A stretch of DNA of 16,330 nt, taken from assembly GCF_000611645.1 (NCBI RefSeq), contig NW_014012472.1, forward strand, positions 1-16,330. The letters run 5' to 3'. Position numbers and translations under genes: made by a program. Position 1 is the first letter of the stretch. Each line of letters begins with the position of its first letter. Source of the stretch: Monoraphidium neglectum. Its lineage: Eukaryota > Chlorophyta > Chlorophyceae > Sphaeropleales > Selenastraceae. This document shows, piece after piece, positions 9,103 through 16,330 of the stretch. The notes beneath the pieces were generated by a model that saw only the letters and a list, made by a program, of their open reading frames with translations, made no database searches and had not been told where the DNA came from.

Positions 9103-9931
9103 TCACGCCAGGCGGGGGCACGCCGGCCGCGCGCCGCCGCCGCCCCGCCGGCCAAAGTTTTCAGGCGCCGCCAACTGATGCTGCCGGCGGACGGCCAGCA
9201 CAGTGCGCTGCCTCTTTCGAACCCGCCGCCGCCATGGGGCCCCGCGGCCCCCGCGCTCTGCGGCGTGCGGGCCGCGGTGCCCAAGCTCAACATTGACTCC
9301 TGCATCTGCCAGAGCCTTGGATCCTGCATCCATGTGCCCACACGTCCTCCACCAGCGTCCTAGCGCGGCGCCTGCCCACGGCCTCCAGGCCGCCGCCGCC
9401 GCCGCTGCGCTGCGCGGACCACTTAGCGCTTTCGCCTCAACGCCCGGTAGTCGTGCATTCGCATTTCACCGACGGCGGCGCGCCGCCCAGGCGCGCCCCG
9501 CCTTCGCTGTCCGGCCTCCAGCGTTTAGGGCATGCCCCGCGTGCCCTCACCGCGGCGGCCCACGGGTGCATTTTGGGCTGTCTTGTCAGCACGCACGCAT
9601 GCACAAAGCCCTCTTTTCTCGTTGCCGCAGCCGCGGCCCCCAGGCGCGGCCCGCCGCGGCCGCCTCGAGGCGTCTGTCGCCAGCTGCGACCAGCAGCAGC
9701 GGGGTTGAACGACGGCGCATGTGAAGACCATGCTTTTGAATGTTCATAACGGCGACGCCCCGCCCGCATCCTTCGGGCCATGCAGAGGGACGCGCGCGCC
9801 CGCGGTCGCCGCGCCGGGCGGGCGGCGTGTTTTGCAACTGGCGCGTTGTTGGGGTGTCGCGACATCGGGCTGTCCACCTTTGCCCAGTCAGCGTACCCGC
9901 GCCTTTTCGCGACATCGTCTTCCCTGCCTCG

Positions 9932-9950
9932 GCGCCCAGCGCCTGGGCGC
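9932..9950. repeat. Perfect 8-bp GC-rich stem with 3-nt loop
   Basis: GCGCCCAG (9932-9939) pairs exactly with CTGGGCGC (9943-9950) around a CGC loop. Flanking CCCT and AGGG could extend it with a bulge. It lies about 1.2 kb after the NTF2-like stop. Function unknown. Confidence 0.55.
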
Positions 9951-11246
9951 AGGGAGGTGGTGGGGGCGAAGCGCGAACGTGGAGCTCGTCGGCGTGCGAT
10001 AGGTCATGGTTGGCGCCACCCCCTCGCCTTTGCCAAGGCTTGGCACTTGCAGGATTATTTTGGGCACCAGGGGCCCGTCTTGATACTGGCGAATCAGCAG
10101 GGTATTGCAACGTTTTTTTGAGGGGCGTCGGGGGGGGCCTGGTGTCTATTCTGAATCATGATTGCTTTGGGACCCCTTGTCAGCTATTGTTGCATTGAGG
10201 CCCGCACGGAGTCACCCAAACCCAAGCAGCCGTCCATTCCAAGCGCCCCATTTTGCCAACAGCACGCGGCAAGCGGCCGGCTGACGCCGCCGCCTCCGCT
10301 CTTTGGGCCAACCCCGGTTACCTGCCGGTTGCGCCGCGCCATCTGCGCCCGCGCACACGTACATGCATGTATATATGTGCACAAACAATCAGGCATCCCC
10401 CGTCTTGGTCCCTTCCCTGTCCTCTGCACTGCCTCGCACAGCCGATTAGTCACGCTGCAGTGGCTGCTATGCACACCGCTGTCCTGGCCCCCAAGCTGGC
10501 GCCGCACTGGATTGAGTTGTGTTGGTGCACCGGCCATCAGCGTGGGTAAACGGCATGTCGCTTTGGTTTTGCGTGGGCCGCTCTCAAGTGAAATAGTACG
10601 AGCGGCGCGTGGGCAGCAAAACAGGACGTGGCCAGCCCCGGGAAGACCGGCCGCCTCCGGCAGCACGCAGTGGGGCGGCATGCAGCTGGCAGGGTTCTCA
10701 CTGAATGACGCGGCGGCAAGGTGCAGCAGGGCGAGCCGACCGAAGGCAGGGGCTAACTCCTTGGCAGCCCCAGGTTGCTTGCTGGCGGTTTGCCCGCTGC
10801 AGGCCGCGTGTGGGGGGCGGTCGAAATGGCAAGGAGCCGCTGGCAGATCTGCTGCCCGCTGCAGCTTCTATCTGGGGCGCAGCGAGGTGGGATGGCGGCC
10901 AAGGGCGGCGGCTACGAGGACTTATCCCCGGAGCCGCGGTTACGGGTCGGGCCTGGTGACAGGCTAGAGGCATCCATTTCGACAGCTGCGCGGCATAGAT
11001 ACCCTCTCCGCATCTTCGTAACGGGCACTGCAGGCGAGCGGGCACCAGTTCTGTATGCGCCGTACAAGCGGCGCGCGAGCACCTCACCAAGACGCAATGC
11101 GACTGCAGTTTAGGGCTCGGCTCCATTGAAATCACAGCAATCGCAAATTGTTGACGACAAAGGAGACTTGGTGCCTTGCCCCCGGTTGCTGGCTGCAATC
11201 CGAAGCTATGCAAGCCGCCCCTGGTACCCGCAGCTGACCTGTGCCC

Positions 11247-11270
11247 CCCTGGCAGCAGAAGCTGCCAGGG
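11247..11270. repeat. Perfect 10-bp stem with AGAA tetraloop
   Basis: CCCTGGCAGC (11247-11256) and GCTGCCAGGG (11261-11270) are exact reverse complements around a 4-nt AGAA loop, a compact and stable hairpin in either transcribed strand. It lies in the region without a supported gene. Confidence 0.7.
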
Positions 11271-12208
11271 CAAGTGCCCCTTTTCCCATGTTTGCCCTGC
11301 TTTTGGCCCAGCCGCGCGCGGCTTGTCTTGGCTTTGACATATCGTGCGGTTCAAGGAGTAACAGTCTGGTCCTATCACTGTTCAGCAATGTCGCCACCAA
11401 GGCCAAGCACAGAGTAGGATTGGGCGAGGGTTGGCCCGGCCAGCCAAGCGAGCAAGCCGCACTGGGTCGCACAGGACTCACTGTGGACAGCAGCTTAGCC
11501 AGAGCGCACTTCAAGGTGCACGCCAGCACCTGTCCAAGTGTAGACACACGGCAGCGGCAGACCCCAGCACGCGCCACCCCGCCGGTGACCTGCTTGCCAC
11601 CTACGACCGCTGACCCAGCCGGTCCGCGGCACAAGCGAACGCTGTGCAGCCCGAGCCGGGCGCCCACGACCCAGGGGCGCTGGCCGGGCGAGACGTTGTA
11701 TACAGCCATGACAGTGAGGCTTTGTATTCTGCTCAACCCCCGCTTCCTGAGTACAATTCGTCTGAAGTAAAAAGCGCCTACAGTTGCAGCAGCTGCAGCT
11801 GAAGCAGCTGCCTTGCACTCATCCCACCTGATTCTCTTCTCCGAAATCTGCCAGTGCACACAAACTCTTCCCCAGACACTTCGATCATTCGACCGCACTG
11901 CAGCAGCCCCTTCGCTGAGGTTAGTCACTTCCTCCGCACTTGAAGGTCTAAGTACTATCATCACAATAGCAGAAACTGTGCCGGTTTCACCCCCAGCGGC
12001 GAGTTTGGGTGAGCAGGCACTTGCACCTGGGCTGCACTCAGTGCCTGCTTGTGCGCAGAGGTGCAGTGTGGTGGCATTCAACATGACGCTGGCTTCATCG
12101 CCATGCTGGGTACAATGCCAGGTCAATCGTTCATGCATGTTTGTGCTGCCTCCACATACACATGCTCACATACCTCTGCGCTGTGTGCGCAGGCAGGCCT
12201 CAGACCCC

Positions 12209-14372
12209 ATGGATGCGCCGACTTCAAGACAGCAGCTGTTGCAGGCATTGCCTGCGCTATTCCCAGGCGACGATGATATTCGCTTTTGCGGTGTTGCGGC
12301 ATATATCATCTTCCAGAGGACCGAGGATTGGGCTGCTGGTCTGCTGGCCCTGCCAGAGCCCTACAGGCAGGCCGCCATCCAGGCAGCTGTGCAAGGTGGG
12401 TCGGCCCTTGTGTAAGACGCTGACGCGGTGCAGCAGCTGCACAGTGTGCCTCATGTATCCAAAAGTACTTGAGGGTGCTAAGTGGCAGTTAGAGGCAGTT
12501 TCAGTGGTGCCGCTGTGGTGCCGAGAGGGTGCCGTGTGTTCACACGCACTTGACAGCCGACACCGCTCTTATGCCGCTGGTGCCGTTCACCCCTCTCGCA
12601 TGCCGCTCTCCTCCATACATGCTTCCCCTCCGGGTGTGCTACAATCTATGCACCATCCTAAGTTGGCCTCGAATTCCCATGCTGTGTTTCGCCGCATGCA
12701 TGGTGTCGACATCCCGCTCCTTGCTGTAACGACGACACTCAGGTGCTGCAGGAGCACGGGCAGGTGAGGCTTGCAGGCGCACCGCGCATGCATACTTGCG
12801 GGTTAACGAGGCTGGCTGGCGGTTTGACACCGCAACTTTGCAACATCTGCCTTGGCTAGCAGTAGTGCAGCCTCGAGCCCCTGTACTTGCCAGCATGCCT
12901 GGTCCCGTAGACGGCAGGCAGGTGAGCCTAGGAAGCGTTTCAGGCCTTGGCACCTTGTGCACCTTACAAGCAAGCCCAGGTAGCCCTGCCTAGCCAGCAG
13001 TGGCGCACCTACGTAGAGGCGTGCAAATCGCACTGATGATACATGCGCCCCGACCACTCTGCCCGTATCGCAGCATCTGGAGGCGAGCGCTTTATGCAGC
13101 TGCTGCGCCAGGCTGCTGTCAACCCCAAGGACAATGTCCTGGACTACCTGGTGCGGTACTTTGCACCCCAGATGGCAATTTCAATCACCCCTCAAGGTGC
13201 CGCGAAGCTGTACGACGAGGCCGCCAGGCTGCCCCACACTCGGACGCGCGCGGCGCTGGAATGCTCTGAGGGCATCACCTTGAACGGGCCTGTCGCAGCT
13301 GGCGCAAGCCGCAGCGTGCTCATGTATGCGTGCGAGCAGGGTGTCCCTCGTGTGTTCAAGATGCCGCCGGGTGCACACATGGCAGCACGGGAGTTTGCAG
13401 CCTGGGAATCAGCCAGCAGGCAGCTTGGGGCTGAGTGCCTTGTGGGGCCGCTCAAGCTGATTACTTTGCCATCCAGCGGCGATGGCAGGGAGGTTCGTCA
13501 TGGCATCCTGATGCCTGCCTACGTAATGTCACTGCAGCAGGTAAGCATGTGCATAAAGCGTTGCCATTGCAGCAACATTCGGGCTATAGGATTGCTTTTT
13601 GCTAGGTGCCCGCTAACAAGAACAGTTGGCGGGGACACAGTTGTTCCTTTTTTTCACAGCCATTATCAGCAGTGTTTTGAGCGTGCATGTGCGCGGCTGT
13701 GGGTGTGAATGCAGGTGTCACACCTGGATGAGCTACCCGCCCTCAAGCTCGCCCAGCGCATGGCGCTGGCGCTCAAGGCATTGCACAGTGCCGGGCTTGT
13801 GCACAGCGACGTGAAGGTGCGGGCAGTGTCGTCCTTTAGTTGCACGCATGCAGGCAGCCCCTTTGATGTCAGGTGCACAGTACGTGTTACATACCCCAGG
13901 GCGTTTAGGTGTGTGTTGATTGCCACCCTGTTAAGAACAAGTAGGTACCTCCCCTCTACATCGTTGGCCCCCATGCAATCTTACCCACACACCTCTGGCC
14001 TTTCTATGGTTTCTGTGCATGCCATGCCTGCAGCCCTCCAACGTGTTCCTGGACTCTGAGGGCAGCAGCTACCTGGGTGACTACGGCGCCGCCGTAAAAC
14101 AAAAGGAGCCTGTGCGCGAGTGGACAGACGTGTTCATGCCGACGGACATCGACAGTCGCATGCTGACCGCAGCGCACCCGTGCATCGACGCCATGGCGCT
14201 CGCAGCGACGGTGCTGACTGCGCTGCGCAAGATGCCTGGCACCCGCGGGCAGCAGGGGCACCAGGGAATGGCCACCCCAGAGCCGTTCACGCTACAGGAG
14301 CTTAGGGAGGGGGCGCAGCGGGTCGAGAACGGTGAGCTCAGGCAGCTGCTGACCGCGCTCACGCAAGCTTGA
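12209..14372 (+). CDS. Divergent protein kinase with novel N-terminal region
   Basis: Four exons, 12209-12395, 13074-13540, 13715-13816 and 14034-14372 (stop 14370-14372), join with matching phases (1, 0, 0) to give 364 residues. Residues 1-120 (LFPGDDDIRFCGVAAYIIF and onward) are helical-looking and not recognised. The kinase part starts at about 130: a glycine loop GPVAAGASRSV, PRVFK with K158 as the ATP lysine, a helix-C glutamate at E169 or E174, and hinge GILMPAYVMSL. The catalytic loop HSDVKPSN has D250, K252 and N255, and LGDYG carries D268 (DYG instead of DFG). Helix F is CIDAMALAATVLTAL. All catalytic residues are present, so activity is plausible; the family is uncertain. The activation segment and C-lobe are short. 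An acceptor-like CAG at 12190-12192 just before the ATG hints at a 5' UTR intron or an earlier exon. Confidence 0.8.
12744..12764 (+). other. Possible 21-nt cassette microexon in kinase intron 1
   Basis: The tract GTGCTGCAGGAGCACGGGCAG is preceded by ACACTCAG and followed by GTGAGG, which are good acceptor and donor matches. Its length is a multiple of three, so inclusion in the phase-1 intron would add seven residues without breaking frame. I leave it out of the main model because the joined product reads naturally without it. Confidence 0.25.
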
Positions 14373-14600
14373 CGGCCTCCGTACAGGCCAGAGCGTTGTC
14401 ATCAGTCCTCTAGGGGACGGCTCTTGTGCGACATCTGCTGCACGCTCGGCTATCCATCAACCAAGCGCAACGTTGCGGCCCACCAACGGCGTTGTGCGCT
14501 GCACGCGTGGAGCCGGCGCAAGGCTGCCGGTTTCAAGTGGTTGTGGGGCAAATTGCTGCCAATTTCATTGGCTGTGCTGCTGGGAGCCCTCTGCAGCTGC

Positions 14601-14605
14601 TGTAA
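14601..14605 (+). terminator. Candidate TGTAA polyadenylation signal of the kinase gene
   Basis: TGTAA, the usual polyadenylation signal of Chlamydomonas-type green algae, occurs about 230 bases after the kinase stop codon, a typical 3' UTR distance. A five-base match occurs often by chance. Confidence 0.4.
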
Positions 14606-15442
14606 ACATGCATCAATTCACATTTGTGGTGTGAATCACTGTGGGGTTGGACATGCGCATGCAGGTGAATTGGAGTCAAACCCCCCACGTCACGCACATG
14701 AGCGCCAAGAGTGTCTCCCCTCCGCTCGCTGGCTGCAGTCGCTCGCTACATCTACGTGCTCTCCCTTGCAACTAGAGCGTTGAGGATGACTGCATAAAGA
14801 AAGTTACAACAATGAACGGATGTGCGCATGCGTGCAGGTTAAATCCCGATGAATCCGACGCCATTTGCACCCCATGGAAACCCTGGCTGATTCGGCAATC
14901 TGTGCGGCCCAGCGATGAGGGCGCGCGTGTGGCTTTGAGTGTTATACCATCAGGGAGTGGGTTGGAGCATAGAGCACGGCTGATGGCCGGAGCCGCTAAC
15001 ATGCAGCCCAAACGGCAGCCGCGACGGCGGGCGGGGTGTCAGACCATGCAGGACAGCCCGGCTTGGGCAGCCGGCCAACGGACGGGGCGCCGCTCGGGCA
15101 ATGGACAGGGCAAGCGCCGCACATCGGCTCCGTGCTGCGATTTCGTCCGTTGCAAAATCGTGAGAACAGCAGTGCGGGGCGAGGGCACAGCAGCACCTGA
15201 GGGGTGCGGGCGAGGCCCGCGCGGCGTGGGTGTTTGGGCGGCGGCGGCGAGAGGCGGCGCGGCGAGGGCCGGCGGCGGCAGCAAGGCGGCCGGCTGCACG
15301 GCTGTGGGTTGCGAGGTGGGGCCGAGAAGGGCACGCGCCTCTGGCCGGGCTTGGGGTGGGTGCCGGGCTGGGCGGCGCGAGCCGGCAGGCCAACGGAGCC
15401 TCGGCCACGTGGCGAGAGCGCCGGTTGGTGGGAAGGCTGTGA

Positions 15443-15570
15443 GGGGGGGGGGGAGGGTCGCACGGCCCCGCACGCATGGGCGGGCCGCCGACACTGCGAC
15501 TTCCCGCACACGAGCAAGCACGTGCACTGGGGCGGGGCGCCCCCTGCAGCAGGGGAGGGGGGGGGAGGGG
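15443..15570 (+). repeat. G-run cluster with quadruplex potential
   Basis: A run of eleven Gs (15443-15453) is followed by GGG at 15455-15457. A second cluster has runs of four, nine and four Gs separated by single A residues (15552-15570). The second cluster has enough G-tracts with one-base loops for an intramolecular G-quadruplex on the plus strand. Confidence 0.75.
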
Positions 15571-16021
15571 AGCGGCAAAACAGTGGCGGACGCCTGCAGA
15601 GCCGTGGATCAAACCCTTGGGCGCAGACAGTTCGCAGTTCTTGTTGGCGCGCGGCCGTTGGGGCGCGTTCAATTATCGCAGGCGGCAATTGATATGGAAT
15701 GCCTGAGCTCCGCGGCCGCGGGCGCCGGCGGCGGCGGGCCGCCCGCGCGCGCGCGCGCCCCGCTCGGCCGCAGGGTGGGGGGTGGCGGTCTCGGCGCGAG
15801 CGTGCGGGGCGGGGGGGTTGCCTGGGGGCGCCCTGGGCGGCAGCCTGGAAAGCGGGGCGGCGGGCCGCCGAGGGGGCTGCGTGCGGCGCGCTCGGCACAC
15901 GCGGCACGGGGCTGCACCGTTGTGGGCAAAGGACGCGACCAAACGCCTGGCCTGGATGCAGCAGGAATAGAGCCTGGGTTGGGGCGGGAAAACGTGCCAA
16001 GGGGGCGTCGGATCACACGGC

Positions 16022-16029
16022 TGACGTCA
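16022..16029. promoter_or_regulatory. CRE-type palindrome TGACGTCA
   Basis: TGACGTCA is the full palindromic bZIP/CREB-type site. A related TGACATCA is at 16294-16301 and is followed by TCACGTC. The clustering near the right edge suggests an upstream region of a gene outside the window, but the same core also occurs inside a coding exon near 8198, so chance is possible. Confidence 0.25.
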
Positions 16030-16330
16030 AACGCCACAGGCTGCTGGGAACAGGCCGCGACGCGGCCCGCCGGCTCTGGGCCCAGGCGCGCCGCCAGAGC
16101 CAAACGTTGTTGCTCTTGGGAGATGAAAATTTTGCCGCCGCCACCGCGGGCGCAGGCGCGGGACGGACGTGGCGCGGCCCCGTGTTGCGCGTCAGTCGTC
16201 GGGGTCGCCGGCCCACGACAGCTTTTGGCTGTCAGCTGATGCGAAGGGGCTGTCTAACGAGTTGACTGGCGCTGACAGCAGCACGCCCCGAAGTGACATC
16301 ATCACGTCCCCACACGCCAGCCCACCGCTC

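Larger units (their letters stand above)
8777..12208. other. Long stretch between the NTF2-like and kinase genes; no firm gene
   Basis: The first part is 3' UTR of the NTF2-like gene. Open frames occur throughout on both strands (the longest is 11206-12138 minus, 310 codons), but none gives a recognisable protein. Three weak hints of exons are recorded without a call. One is the frame at 9453-9564 beginning VHSHFTDGGAPPRR, followed by a good acceptor (CTCGTTGCCGCAG, ending 9630). Another is an ATG at 10892 opening MAAKGGGYEDLSPEPRLRVG. The third is the frame running open from 11813 into the kinase start. A TATATAT-like patch sits at about 10369-10376 beside ACATGCATGT. The last 200 bp or so must carry the kinase 5' UTR. 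Confidence 0.45.
14373..16330. other. 3' UTR of the kinase gene and GC-rich intergenic sequence; no gene supported
   Basis: Sequence up to about 14800 is moderately GC-rich and probably contains the kinase 3' UTR. From about 15000 to 16200 it becomes extremely G/C-rich, with G-runs and CpG-rich blocks. Very long frames are open on both strands (14812-16239 plus, 16000-14996 minus). Both translate to Gly/Ala/Arg- or Pro/Arg/Ala-rich sequence with no recognisable domain, and cannot both be coding. The right edge carries bZIP-type motifs and may be the promoter of a gene beyond the window. Confidence 0.5.

Noticed and set aside
9203..9724. Exon-like segments in the NTF2-like 3' flank, including a good acceptor at 9630
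   Set aside because: I could not connect them into one frame with convincing donors, so no gene is called.
10158..10967. 269-codon open frame on the plus strand
   Set aside because: The composition looks random (rich in Cys, Arg, Ser, Pro) and it shares the region with comparable frames on minus.
11206..12138. 310-codon open frame on the minus strand upstream of the kinase gene
   Set aside because: No recognisable domain and no codon bias resembling the confirmed exons. It overlaps open frames on the plus strand; chance openness is the simpler explanation.
14812..16239. 475-codon open frame on the plus strand, and a 334-codon frame opposite it on minus
   Set aside because: Both are open because the DNA is extremely GC-rich and stop codons are rare. 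Translations are Gly/Arg/Ala- or Pro/Arg-rich with no domain, and the G-runs lie inside them.
1..16330. A bacterial operon, phage or defence system
   Set aside because: All supported genes are split by spliceosomal-type introns and run in mixed orientations; nothing prokaryotic or viral was seen.

Overview
This is nuclear DNA of a eukaryote, most likely a green alga (Chlorophyta; a Chlorella-like trebouxiophyte or a chlamydomonad relative). The evidence is very GC-rich coding sequence with G/C-ending codons, Ala/Arg/Pro-rich amino termini, many short introns with GTGAGY-like donors and CAG acceptors, (CA)n microsatellites inside introns, and a possible TGTAA polyadenylation signal. The lineage is inferred from style only. 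I see no rRNA, tRNA, CRISPR array or intact transposon.

I can support four gene models, all built by eye from splice sites and reading-frame phase. (1) At 1-847 (+) are the last two exons of a gene entering from the left; its product is not recognised. (2) At 3324-5643 (-) is a six-exon gene whose spliced product joins a tandem CBS-domain pair to a DCC/DUF393 thiol-disulfide oxidoreductase-like domain with a CxxC motif. It is convergent with gene 1. (3) At 7472-8776 (+) is a three-exon gene for a small NTF2/SnoaL-like protein with a possible organelle-targeting leader. It is divergent from gene 2. (4) At 12209-14372 (+) is a four-exon gene for a divergent protein kinase with an HSDVKPSN catalytic loop and DYG in place of DFG.

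The stretches 848-3323, 5644-7471, 8777-12208 and 14373-16330 hold no gene I can defend. Long open frames there, often on both strands at once, are what GC-rich DNA with few stop codons produces. These gaps do contain microsatellites, stem-loops, G-runs and a few promoter-like motifs, listed individually.

The genes do not form an obvious pathway. The most interesting object is the CBS-DCC fusion, which suggests an adenylate-sensing module coupled to a thiol redox module in one polypeptide. Second in interest are structured or repetitive elements placed at RNA-processing positions: (CA)n at two intron 3' ends, a 30-bp palindrome just inside a 5' splice site, and a GATC-rich hairpin overlapping a stop codon.
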